From positions 310,001 through 374,000 of the forward strand of contig KQ964248.1 of NCBI GenBank assembly GCA_001566295.1: a stretch of DNA of 64,000 nucleotides, read 5' to 3'. The translations under genes were made by a program, and so were the position numbers. Positions within the stretch are counted from its first letter, which is position 1. The number at the start of each line of letters is the position of its first letter. The notes under the pieces are model-generated. The model ran no database searches, was not told the origin of the DNA, and saw only the letters and a program-made list of their open reading frames with translations. Of this stretch, positions 32,194 through 43,080 are shown piece after piece. This stretch comes from Microdochium bolleyi. Its lineage: Eukaryota; Ascomycota; Sordariomycetes; Xylariales; Microdochiaceae.

Positions 32194-34715
32194 TCACGTC
32201 CATGCGTCATTCGTCACGCCGAAATCTGTGCCCAGCGGCCCAAAGTCGGACGCAACGTTCGTCCCGTGTGGCCCGCCAAACATGTTCCAGTCCATCGGCC
32301 CGGTTGCGTCTACAAACATCATTTGCTCCCAGGGCACATCGAGCCCGGTGGGTACGTTGAGCACTCCTCCTCCGCCAGTCGTTGCCAGCGCCTGCGGTGG
32401 GAACTGTGTCGACATGCCGCTCGCCGGGCTGTTGAGCTGCGAGTCGTGCTTCGGGAGCAGCGTCTCGAGGTTGATGATGAAGCTTGGCGTCTGCGGCGAC
32501 GCGCCGGTCGTCTCTTGCAGGTGCACGCGGCGCACCTTCCAAGCCCGCAGTGTGTGTATTGCCAGAGCCAAGTGCGCCTTATTTGTCAGGTCGAGGAGGC
32601 CGGTGTTGAAGGTATAGGATGCGTCGATGACCGCCCAAGCCCTGTCCACCAGTTGTCCCGACCTCCTGATACTCAGCTGTCCCACCATGTAGATCAAAAC
32701 CTCAATCTGGAAATGGGTCATGACTATCGCGTGTTAGCTTTCACTTAGCATGTCAGAGTAGAACTCGGAGACTTGAGTCCTCACCAATCCATAGGAAAGG
32801 GCCGTTAGCGCGGACGGACCGATACAGTGTCATGTTGTGTTCGCCTGTCGTGACAGCGACCTTGAACAGGTTGTCCTTCGCGGTGAAGACCTCGGTGCCC
32901 CACTCAGGCTGTTCCTGTGGCGGGCACACCAGCTCCCGTAGCTTGGTCATGAACATGGCCTTTGAGTCTTTGGCGAGTTGGTGCACGGGCCTGAGCGAAG
33001 GATCGTAGTGCTGATCTAGTATTTGTGTCATGATGTCGTCGACCTCGTCTATCCGTTTTCGGGCCTTGTCGATGTCCCCATCGTTGGCGGGATCTGTCGT
33101 TGCCCTCTCGTTCCGCATAATGACAACCTCCAGTGTGGAGCTCTCGGTGAGCAGCTTCCCCATCTCGTACGAAATCAAGCAGTAGACCATGTCAGTCGGG
33201 GTCTCTCTGGGTGTGATGGTCGTCATAGACGGGAACAGGTCGGCGTCGGTGAGATTCGAAGGCTTCCTCGTGTTCCATCCCCGCGGAAGCAAGGACTGGC
33301 CCAACCCAGACATCAATGCATATACGGCGTCAAGCATAACTATTTGCCACCAGATTCGCCGGCGAAGTTCCGATTCGAATGGAGACAGACCGAAGTTTTC
33401 GCCGTCTCGGTGTAGTCCCATCTTCTGTGCAATCCTAACAATCGTGCCGTTCAGGATCCACGCGGCATGTCGGTCGTAGCGACCCGACAGCGAGAGCTGT
33501 CTTCAGTTAGCGATGATAAGGTAGGAGAGCAGAAGCACAACAGAAGTCAACGTACCATGAAAAACACCAGAGCCTGGAGTACAACCATATCATGAAATCT
33601 GAGTATGCCGATCTTCATGAGCGTGAGACGCACCCCTCTGGAGAAGCGCTCCACGGCTTCTACTTTGGAGTAGCCGAGCCGCAACAGGCACTCCTCGTCC
33701 GACATCGAGACAGCTGCCATGAGATATATCGAGAAGAGCAGGGCCTCCACATTTTTTGGCATGCTCATCGGATGTGTAGCGGCCTCGGCGACCAACGGTT
33801 GCAGCGATGGTACGTGTATTATCTTGGTCAACGGGTTTATTCTTTCGAGAAATGTCTGCCATAGTTGAATGACGTGCGCTGTTTGTGGATGTAAATTCTC
33901 GACATTGCCCGTGCCGTTATCAGTCAGGATGAGGCCGGTGTTCAGGTCAGGTGAAGATGCATTTGTTGAAGGATCGTATTTTGGGGTACTGTAGTCATCG
34001 TCTTTGTCTTCGTCGTCGAGGATCTCTCTCATCGCCCGAAGCTGTGCAGAGTGTCAGTGCGGGCCAGGCCTTGCTCTACCTTGCACAAAGACGACGGCTG
34101 GACAAGATGATTGCAACCTACCTCTTCATGTATGTTTGCGCATAGATAGCTGTCCATGAACTTGACGCCACCACCATCGTCAATGATCAGTTGGCCTAAT
34201 GGCCGCCATGGTTCCTGGCCATCGCTACCATCTGACACGTTTTCATCGGGCTTTTTCGTAGCGTACTCCGAGAGCAATTCCTCGCACCGGGCGAGTCTTT
34301 GTTGCAGATCCTGGTTCGGGCGACGGCGCTTCCTAGCTGGAGCAGGAGTGCTTGGGGTACATTTCACATTTGCCTATAAAAGCGGTTAGTAACGACGTTT
34401 AGACACGTACAAGCTGGAAATCTGCGGAGTGTGTTCACCTTGATACAGTTTGCGCATGGACTGTTTCTATCACATTTGATCTTTCGTGTCTGGCCTTGAG
34501 AGACAATTAGTCAGAAGAACAACCTTGTCCGGTAGGCGGCAATGTACACGGTGTTAGAAGAAGATGAGAGGCATGACAGGCAGAGAGTAGCCGCCAGTGT
34601 GCTCTGTGGCGAGTAGCGCGAGACTCGGTGACCAAGTATGATGCTGGGTGTGCTTACATAGGACGCATGCTAGTACACGCGGTACCTTGCCGCTTGATAT
34701 AGGAGATGTCTCCAT
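32194..34715 (-). CDS. Zn2Cys6 fungal-specific transcription factor
   Basis: Six exons: 34658-34715, 34439-34494, 34122-34373, 33556-34041, 32785-33496 and 32194-32723, giving 697 aa. The DNA-binding binuclear zinc cluster is split over exons 1-3 and becomes complete only after splicing: C17, C20, C27, C33, C36 and C43 in C-x2-C-x6-C-x5-C-x2-C-x6-C spacing (ACVLCQTRKIKCDRNSPC). A basic linker (ARKRRRPNQ) and short coiled-coil (LQQRLARCEELLSEY) for dimerisation follow. The middle homology region (fungal_trans, PF04082 type) is seen in SGRYDRHAAWILNG and SPFESELRRRIWWQIVMLDA. The C-terminus is acidic/Met/Trp-rich (MDWNMFGG) and may activate. Nuclear. Same strand as the MFS pump 1.85 kb downstream, a common arrangement for a local regulator, but target genes are unknown. 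Confidence 0.9.
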
Positions 34716-36431
34716 GTAGACGATACGAAGCGTTTGCGCTCAGGCCCGACGCTCCCCGCGGCGTGCCTCAATGTTGTTGCTATTGGCTGCCTCCGGGCCA
34801 CCACATGAATGGCCGTGCCAGAAAGGTCGACGCCAGCGCAAGGGCGCTGTCAAGAATATCGGAGTATTGTGTGCTCTTGACGAGCTTGATCAGCGTGCGA
34901 GCGTTCCAGGAGTGTGATCCACGTTGTTGTGGGGGTTTGGAAGCCTCCGCGTAATCACCGTGCCGGGTGGTGTGGCTTCACTCCAAGGTTGGCGATGTGC
35001 TGCAGGATACGTTACACAAGATTTGCAACGCGGAAACTCGATCAAGGCCGTTCCTCTTGGTGCGCAGTATCTTGTTCGTAAAGGCGTTCACCTCCGGGGT
35101 GCGACTTCCGGTGCTGTGGTGGGGTGCGCTCTCCAGGACACAGGGTCGGCCGCTGTGGGCGTCCTCTCACAGACTGGAGCCGGGATACAGGCTCGGCAAG
35201 CAGGTTGCAATGTGCAGCAAGTGGAACTTTTACGCAGACGAGCAAGTGGACGGGAAAACGGTGATGAGGCGGCTGCGTCAAGTCGAGTCATTGCGGACTT
35301 GCGGGACGACATGCGGAGCAGAACGGGAAAGCCCGCCTTATGTAATCGGGCTCAAGTGTCCAGATCGGGAGAGCCTGAGACAGGGCCCTCTGATGGCTGA
35401 GAAAGCGTTGGAACTTTCGGAAGGCTTCGACTCGGACGAGGGCTGAGTCGTTGCCCGTCCATCTTGGCTGCCTGCGATGCTGCCAACCTTGTTTGCCTCA
35501 CTCCCAGCCAAGGGTCCCGCCAGAGGGGTCGTGAGCTTGCGCACCTTTGCATCACATAAAGCCTGTCGCAGATGCAGGGTTCCTGGTGGATTGACCTTAC
35601 CAACCAACCCCAGACGGATCTTGGACTGAGCCCCTTCCGACGGCAATCTCAATTCACGATGGTGTCCACCGATGCGGAATGCCCTCCGCCGGCACGTCGA
35701 GTACGGGGTGGCGGAGGCGTCGTCGACCAACAATGATGTGATAGGCTGGCATGGAACGACTGCCAGCGATGCTAACATTCATGAATCTTGACAGGCGGCT
35801 ACGGCAGTCCGCGTGGGCTCTCAGAGACCACAGTGCATTCCATTTTGAGTGGAGTCTCGGGCGGAGAGCGGCTCCCTCGCTGGGCAGGGAAAGCTAGGAG
35901 CCTCGGGTCACAGCCAACCATCGACAGACAGAAGACAGCGTCTAACTGCATGTGCCAGACTCGGGACGTTTCCGAAGCTCCTTACGTCGACAAAGGGAAG
36001 CTCTAGGAGTCTGGATGATAGGCCTAGATGTCAAGATCTTCAGGTCTCATTTGACAGGGCGAAACTCATAAGACCTTAGTGTCGCCCAGCTGACTTGCAC
36101 CGCACAAGCAATGCGCACACGCCCTAGATATACGTGAACATGTATAAGAGCATTTCGGGAACATGTGTACTGACTTGCGTCCATGTGCATAATTCCAGGT
36201 GCCGGACTGTCCAGGCACGCCCGGCCGCAGCCGGGGACCAGACCCCCGACCAAAACACCCGCAACGAATGGCAAGCACCCAATTACTGAAGAGCCCCGCT
36301 TAAATTTTCGAAACCGCCGACCCTGTGGCGACGATACCGGAGTCAAGTGGGCGGGCGGGCCAACGTCTGGGGAATCGCAAATCCGTCATCCAACACTCTC
36401 TCAACACTAAGATCAGGCCAACACTGTCAGC
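34716..36431. other. Divergent promoter region, Zn2Cys6 factor (-) and LYS4 (+)
   Basis: 1.7 kb. Open frames on both strands at 34.9-35.8 kb overlap each other and have no family features. No TATA, repeat or RNA gene stands out. Confidence 0.4.
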
Positions 36432-38903
36432 ATGCGTCGATTCGTGGTACGTCTCGCAGGGCAGAACAGTTGCCGCAAGCAATGCGCTACCGTCGCTAAC
36501 ACATCTCTTCCAGGGTCCGAGCCTGGCTGCTCGAGCAGCCCTCGCCGCTCGCAGCTCCGTTCGCACATCCCGATCCCTCACGAGCAGCATCACGACGCCT
36601 GTCAGATACTACAGACCGTCTGCAGCTCGCAGACAGGATGTTTTCCACTCGCAACTCGAGGACCGCGCTGCGACCTCCTTTCTGTCTTCGTTCGGCATTG
36701 TCCCGCAGCAGCCACAGACTTTGACCGAGAAGATCGTCCAACGATACTCCGTCGGCCTTGCGGAGGGCAAGGTCGTCAAGTCGGGTGACTACGTCACGCT
36801 TGCGCCTGGAAGGTAGGTCGAGATCGCTAGCTGACCACAGTCGTGGTTCTGGCCAGGACCTTGGCTGACAGATTTCCCAGAATCATGACACACGACAATA
36901 GTTGGCCGGTAGCGCTCAAGTTCATGTCGATCGGCGCCTCGAAGGTTCACGACAACAAGCAGATTGTCATGACGCTTGATCACGACGTCCAGAACAAGAG
37001 CGAGTCGAACCTCAAGAAATACCAGCAGATCGAGAACTTTGCGCAGCAACATGGGATCGATTTCTATCCCGCCGGACGAGGTATTGGCCACCAGATCATG
37101 GTCGAGGAAGGCTACGCCTGGCCCGGAACTGTTACAGTCGCATCGGACTCTCACTCCAATATGTACGGAGGTGTCGGCTGTCTCGGAACCCCCGTGGTGA
37201 GGACGGATGCTGCCAGTATCTGGGCGACAGGCAAGACATGGTGGCAGATTCCTCCTGTTGCCAAGGTCACCTTCACTGGACTGCTCCCTGCTGGAGTCAC
37301 AGGCAAAGACGTAATCGTTGCTCTCTGCGGCTTGTTCAACAACGACGACGTCCTGAACCACGCCATTGAGTTTACCGGATCTGAGCAGACCATGGCAACG
37401 CTGGGTGTCGATGACCGCCTCACGATCGCTAACATGACTACGGAGTGGGGTGCTCTCTCTGGTCTCTTTCCCATCGACGACACCCTCACGACGTGGCTGC
37501 GTGCCAAGGCAACGGCCTCCGCCGTGCTCGGTGATGGCAAGGCCGTGAATCAATTTTCCCATGAGAGGATCGAGCAGCTCATAGAGAACCCTATCGCCGC
37601 CGACCCTGGTGCGACGTACGCTAAATCACTATATCTCAATCTCTCGACATTGTCTCCCTTTGTTGCTGGTCCCAACTCCGTCAAGGTGGCTACTCCACTG
37701 CGCGATCTCGAGGCGCAGAACATCAAGGTCGACAAGACGTACCTGGTATCGTGCACCAACTCTCGTGCTTCTGACATCGCTGCTGCCGCCAGGGTCTTCC
37801 GCGAAGCTGCGGAGAAAGGAATCGAGGCCAAGGTTGCCCCGGGCGTCAAGCTTTACATCGCGGCTGCGTCCACGCTAGAGCAAGATATTGCCGAGAGCAG
37901 CGGTGACTGGCAGGTCCTGCTGAACGCTGGTGCCGAGCCACTCCCGTCCGGCTGTGGCCCCTGCATCGGTTTGGGCACTGGTCTGCTCGAGCCTGGCGAG
38001 GTTGGTGTCAGCGCATCCAACCGCAACTTCAAGGGCCGCATGGGCTCTACAGAGGCCAAAGCTTACCTCGCCAGTCCTGAGATTGTCGCTGCCAGTGCCC
38101 TGACAGGCAAGATCGCCGGGCCTGGCTGGTACGAGAAGCCCGAAGGCGTCGAGAAGGTCATCATCGGCGAAGGCCTCGGCAATCACGAGCAAGATAAGGC
38201 CCTCAGCATCGAGGATGCCCTTGAGAAGATCCTCGCCCAAGCCAACAGCGTCATTACAGGCGCCGAGCAGGGCGAGGGTGCCGAGAGCGCAGCCTCCGAG
38301 GGCGACGAATCTCTGACCGAGATCCTCCCCGGCTTCCCCGAGAAGGTCGAAGGCGAGATCGTCTTCTGCGACGCCGACAACATCAACACCGACGGTATCT
38401 ACCCTGGCAAGTACACCTACCAGGACGGCATTACGACGGAGCAGATGGCCGAGGTATGCATGGAGAACTACGACAAGTCGTTCCGCGAGGTCGCCAAGGC
38501 CGGGGATATCCTCGTGTCCGGCTTCAACTTTGGCTGCGGCAGCTCCCGCGAGCAGGCCGCCACCGCCATCCTGGCTAAGCAGATCCCGCTCGTCGTGTCG
38601 GGCAGCTTCGGCAACATCTTCAGCCGCAACAGCATCAACAACGCGCTCATGGGCGTCGAGGTACCCCGCCTCGTCGAGCGCCTGCGGGAGACATTCAAGG
38701 ACGCGCCGGACGCCGGCAAGGTCCTGACACGGAGGACAGGCTGGAAGTTCACGTGGGACGTGCGCAGGAGTAAGGTCACCGTCACCGAGGGCGAGGGCGG
38801 CAAGACTTGGAGCCAGAAAGTCGGCGAGCTGCCCCCGAACGTTCAGGAGATCATTGCGAGGGGAGGTCTGGAGAAGTGGGTGAAGCAGCAGATTGCTGTT
38901 TAG
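36432..38903 (+). CDS. LYS4: Homoaconitase, mitochondrial (lysine biosynthesis)
   Basis: Exons 36432-36446 (15 nt), 36514-36812 and 36881-38903 give 778 aa. Catalyses homocitrate/cis-homoaconitate/homoisocitrate conversion in the alpha-aminoadipate pathway of lysine synthesis, in the mitochondrial matrix. The tiny first exon (MRRFV) joins a second exon rich in Arg/Ser/Ala (GPSLAARAALAARSSVRTSR), together a classic mitochondrial presequence. The 4Fe-4S ligands are in VSCTNSR and in SGCGPCIGLG. Further aconitase-superfamily marks are DSHSNMYGGVGCLGTPVVRTD, SASNRNFKGRMGS, and the swivel-domain GFNFGCGSSREQAATAIL near the C-terminus. NTDGIYPGKYTY identifies homoaconitase rather than aconitase. 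Introns are 67 and 68 nt. Length is normal for fungal Lys4/LysF. Cluster assembly depends on the mitochondrial Fe-S machinery. Confidence 0.96.
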
Positions 38904-39508
38904 ATCGGCTAGATGACGTTTCCAGTGCGATGAACTATAGACAGGTGTTCAAAAGTCAGTGCACGCGAGTTTGTATATATATATATCACACGATCATGGG
39001 AAACGAGACACAAAATTGTTCCTTCAAAGTTCTTGCATGGTGTCTCCAAGCTGTGAGGTATCGCGGTGCTCTCACTTCGTCATGAGGCAGGCTCCGCATG
39101 TTGCGCGAAGGGTCGCGTAGGTGGTCGAGTCCCGGAAGGCGCGGCCGGGTGCGAACCGCTTGCTTGTTCGCACGACCGCACCTTCCTCAAATTTCGACTT
39201 ATCCATCTCAGAAACCGCTGTCACTCTGTTCCTGGCCGGTTCATCGCCTTGAACACCTGTGAAGTCCACAGCTTCATCAATCCGCAAAACTTCCCAAGCC
39301 TTGCTGGACGCTATTCCCAACGTTCTGGCTGGCTCGGCATTCCTCCACCAAGCTTCCATCAACCTTCGGCCACTGACCAAGCCTCTCACGGTCTCTACAC
39401 TGCGATCCACGTTCAGGTTGCTCGTGCACCACCAAGGTGGCACGATAGTGCTCGGAACTATCAACGAAGTTACGTGTGGCGACCCCAGGAGGAAGAGCAC
39501 GCGAAAGC
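38904..39508. other. Intergenic, 0.6 kb
   Basis: 3' flank of LYS4 (with a TATATATATAT run near 38974-38984) and promoter of the F-box gene. Minus- and plus-strand open frames of 80-140 codons overlap here and conflict with each other; neither is supported. Confidence 0.4.
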
Positions 39509-41584
39509 ATGCTCACTAGAGCGCCAAATTTCCTAGATCTTCCCATACCTATCGAAATATGGATCCACGTCGTCGATCTGATCGATCTCTCCGATTTTGA
39601 GCGATGCCTCCACGTCTCGAGCTGGTGGAGGCAGATGTGTCTGGCTGAGGCGACCAGCGGTTTCGTTCTACGACGGCACCTCCAGTGGACAGACGCACGA
39701 AAGCCTGCCCTGGAAGAAGATCACTTGTGCCTGAGTAATATCCTTCTTTCACGACTCTACGGCAGGCTAAGTCACGATACGGGCCAGTATCGCTCCATGT
39801 CGACTGGTGATCCACACACGCAGTGGCATTTCAAACGAGATGAGCCTTGGCCTAAAAGCCGTATTTCGAGTAAGGAATACTTGCAGCCCGTCAGCTATGC
39901 CAAAGGGAGAATTGCTTGGAGATCCGTCGATGTTGAAGCTGAGTATTGCTACTTCTTCGAGGAAGGGTTGGCTACCAGCCACTTCGGCAAAGAGTTCTAC
40001 GTGGAGGAGCTATCCTCGTATCATGTCAGTGCTTTCAATCTAGTGCGAGAAGATTTGAACGGTTTCCCTTGGCTATCTGCTGGCTTTTTAACCCGAGACT
40101 ATCTGGTGAATTGGCAAGTCGGCACACTGAAGACAACCGATGACCATGACAACGAGGCCAACGTCGAGGATATAGACGACGTGCTGTTCGTGGAGTTCCA
40201 AGATACGAAGAACACGGAGCGTGATTCTGTCCATGTTCTCAGATTATGCACTGCGCTGCCAGGACAATTTGACCTCAAGATAGCGAGACGTAACTGGATT
40301 CATCGTGTTGGAGACAATTGCATGGGAGCATGGTTCCCAGACACGCAACAGTATCGTATTTGGGGTTGCATACTAGGACAATCAACCTGTCTGGATCTAA
40401 GCTTATACCCATCTCTTCCACCCAAGGCAGCACACGGCTTTTGCTTCGCGGCACGTCGTTACCTCGATCCTTATTACAACTCGACTAGAGCTACAGTACG
40501 ATCGTTAGCAGATAGAGCCCGATACTTCGGATGGCTAGCGCACTTAGAGCCCCGTTACAGCCCAGACACCTCGGCATGGCTCGACCCTGTCGCATTCCTT
40601 GATGCCCAATGCCCAAATTCCATATTGTAAGCTTATCTTTTCCTCTATGGCAGCAGACATACTCACCTTGCGATCGCAGCTTTGTCGTCTGCGAGCCAAT
40701 AGAGCCGCGTGTAGCTAAGATCACCGTCCACGAATTCAACATCAGGGAGATCTCATACAGGAGTGTGGCCAGCTGCGAAGTCGACGTCAACGACGACGGC
40801 GTAGCCATGTCCGCTCTCACCGTGCAAGTCGAGAAAATCAATCGCTATTCACTATACAGTGTGGCCTTGTTCGAGCGATCAACAAAACTCACAGTAAGCG
40901 CTGCGAATGGCTCAGCGATGGCCATCCGCAAAGCAGTCTTTGTCACTTTCGATGTTGCGACCAGAGAGATCGCGGAGCGCGTCTATCTTCTCTGGGAACC
41001 CATTGAGGAGACCATGGCCTATGATTTGTCTCCGGAGTCGTATCATTGTGCAGACTTGGGAAAACGTCAACGGCTGTGGAACGGCTGTTGCCTCACATTG
41101 CTGCGCGGCGAAAGACAACCACTCCCTCCTGAATCGCACTTGCGCAATGCAGAACTTGCGAGTGATGAGCGTAACAAATGTCTTTATTATCTGGCAGCAC
41201 TCCGTCCAAACACTCTACGCCGTCTGGTTCGATTAGAAAATTCTCAGAATGGCAGTCCGCCTCTGGAGATTGATCTACCGGGGTTCTTGGAGGGGTATGC
41301 CGATATAGCCTTTTGCTGGGAGATACCACACCCCCAATGGTCATTGGAGCGCGCTGAGCCCTCGTTCCACATATATGCCGACGACAATTACGTTGTCCTG
41401 ATCGAAGTCCATGAGAGAAAGCCGTACATCTGGAGGTAAGTCTCACTTGGCTTGCATTGTGGATTGGACCTGGAGCTGACTGGCCACCATACATCTGTGC
41501 AGTTGGCATTCAGAACTGCAGCATTGTCTTGAGGATAGGCTCAACCGCACGCTCGACTGCATTCTCCCCATCCTCAACTTCTAA
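39509..41584 (+). CDS. F-box domain protein of unknown target
   Basis: Exons 39509-40626, 40680-41435 and 41503-41584 give about 651 aa. An N-terminal F-box lies at residues ~10-48 (LDLPIPIEIWIHVVDLIDLS, then FERCLHVSSWWRQMC), which would bind Skp1 in an SCF ubiquitin ligase. The rest is a large substrate-side region with aromatic-rich strands (WHFKRDEPWPKSR, FCWEIPHPQWSLE, YADDNYVVLIEVHERKPYIW) that I cannot place in a named repeat family; it may form a beta-propeller-like or other beta-rich fold. Junctions IF-FVVCEP and YIW-SWHSEL are in phase, introns 53 and 67 nt. The frame stays open upstream of 39509 without an ATG, so this is the first Met. Adenine/thymine at third positions is more frequent than in neighbouring housekeeping genes, as is common in fast-evolving F-box families. 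Confidence 0.8.
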
Positions 41585-41809
41585 TCTGCGCGGATCAAGC
41601 ACACAAAGTCCAATCATGAATGTGTCACGAAGTTGTTTGGGAAGCAAGAGCACATGGAAAATATAGGCCTAATGGGAGTGCTTGCTCGAATCACGTCTGA
41701 TGTCATTTTCCCGCTTGTGCTGTATATAATGCTCTGTGTGCCGGTGCCCAGCACAGTCTTCTCCTCCTTCTTCGCCATTCCCGATGCCTGGGAAAGAAAA
41801 CCGCGTGCT

Positions 41810-42262
41810 CTACGTGACGATCTTGCCATCGGGCTGCTTGCTCCGATGCTGGTCGCGGACAAACTCCTCAATGTTGGGGTCGTGGTCAGGCCGCCTGGGC
41901 GCGACGTCGGGCGCGACGGGGCTCTCTCTCTCGCTCTCGTCGGGGGTGTTGTTCTTGCCAAGGAGCTTGCCTAGCGGGGGGACGTATTCAACCACTGTTT
42001 CTCGTGGGCGCCGCGTGCAGAGTTAGTGTCAGTTCTGTGTATGTCTCGGGCCTCCTCCCTTCCCTTGGGTTGGGGAGTATTTTCCAGACTGTTCTCACGT
42101 ACCCTTGTCGACGATGGTCGGCTCCGGCTTACCGGCGTCTGGGAATTTGGCCTCGAACGCGGCGCGGTCGAGCTGCTCCTTGAACGACTGCTGGGTCTTG
42201 AGGCCGGTGCTGTCGTCCGACGCGGGTGGCGCCTTAGGGGCGGCGTTGTTGGCGGTGGCCAT
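41810..42262 (-). CDS. Small unknown protein, 114 aa
   Basis: Two exons, 42103-42262 and 41810-41994, with a 108-nt intron (GTACGT donor, AACAG acceptor). The N-terminus is Ala/Pro-rich and disordered (MATANNAAPKAPPASDD). The mid part reads TQQSFKEQLDRAAFEAKFPD and, across the splice, IVDKVVEYVPPLGKLLGK, then an acidic tail PDHDPNIEEFVRDQHRSKQ. The regular, charged-hydrophobic pattern and phase-correct splice make coding convincing. I think it belongs to a conserved ascomycete family without a known role but cannot name it. No signal peptide or membrane segment. It is head-to-head with the CobW-type gene. Confidence 0.8.
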
Positions 42263-43080
42263 GGTGCTTCGTGGGGAAGGTGGACAGGGATGGGAGTCTG
42301 GTATTAAATGTATCCTCTGGCAAATGAGTATTAATTAATTGTTGTCCTAGACCTTCCGTGGGAATGTAGTTCGATGTGACTGTGGAACAAGGGGCGTAGC
42401 GGGGGTTGCGGCATACCTGTTGAGCAAGGGGTGGGGAGATGAGGGGGTTCCCCTGTGATAAGACGATGTGCTTGGTAGATGTTGAGATGATGCCTGCGGC
42501 GGGAAATTGCACGGTTGTTGCGATGTAGAGGCTACGGAAGTATGGAAGAGAACCTCAAGACTGGCCGGGCACTATTGATTATCTAGTTTATTGATTGTTG
42601 CGGTCTTGAGTCAAGGAAAGGCTCCATCGTTATTGCAGCGGGACGTGGTGTGCATCCTGCCTTAGGGCGTCTGCAGGTGGACGGGGGTGGGTTGAGACGT
42701 CATCTGGTCTTGGCGTTGGCGCGGCTGAAGAGAGAGCTGAGGGCCTAGACCGGCAGACTGTTCCGGGATTGCCTCCGTTCCGCAACGTACATAAGCGAAA
42801 GCGTAAAGGTACGTGGAGAATATAATTCCTGTGGTGGCTCACGAATGCACGCACGACACTGTACTGCAAGAGACAGCCGCTCAGCACCTGACGTCATCCC
42901 GCTGCCAGTCTTTAGGGAGACCCAGACCAGAGACCCCTGGCCCTGGCCCTGGCCCTGGCCCTGGCCTGGCACGACGCGCCCCACCTTGCCCGCTGCCGAC
43001 CCCGCCAAAACATTTCCTTTCTCTGCACCGATTACGGCGACTCAACTCGCATCTGCCCAACAACGTCAAGGACTACCTTG
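42263..43080. other. Divergent promoter, 114-aa gene (-) and CobW-type GTPase (+)
   Basis: 0.8 kb. Includes the CCCTGG tandem repeat (below). No TATA element or coding region is clear. Confidence 0.4.
42935..42969. repeat. CCCTGG hexanucleotide tandem repeat
   Basis: Five perfect copies of CCCTGG (42935-42964) plus a partial copy, 110-150 bp upstream of the CobW-type start codon. It lies in the promoter or 5' UTR and is prone to length change. Confidence 0.9.

Noticed and set aside
39072..39500. 142-codon minus-strand frame next to the F-box gene
   Set aside because: It overlaps plus-strand frames, would start 9 bp from the F-box start with no room for a promoter, and shows no family motif.
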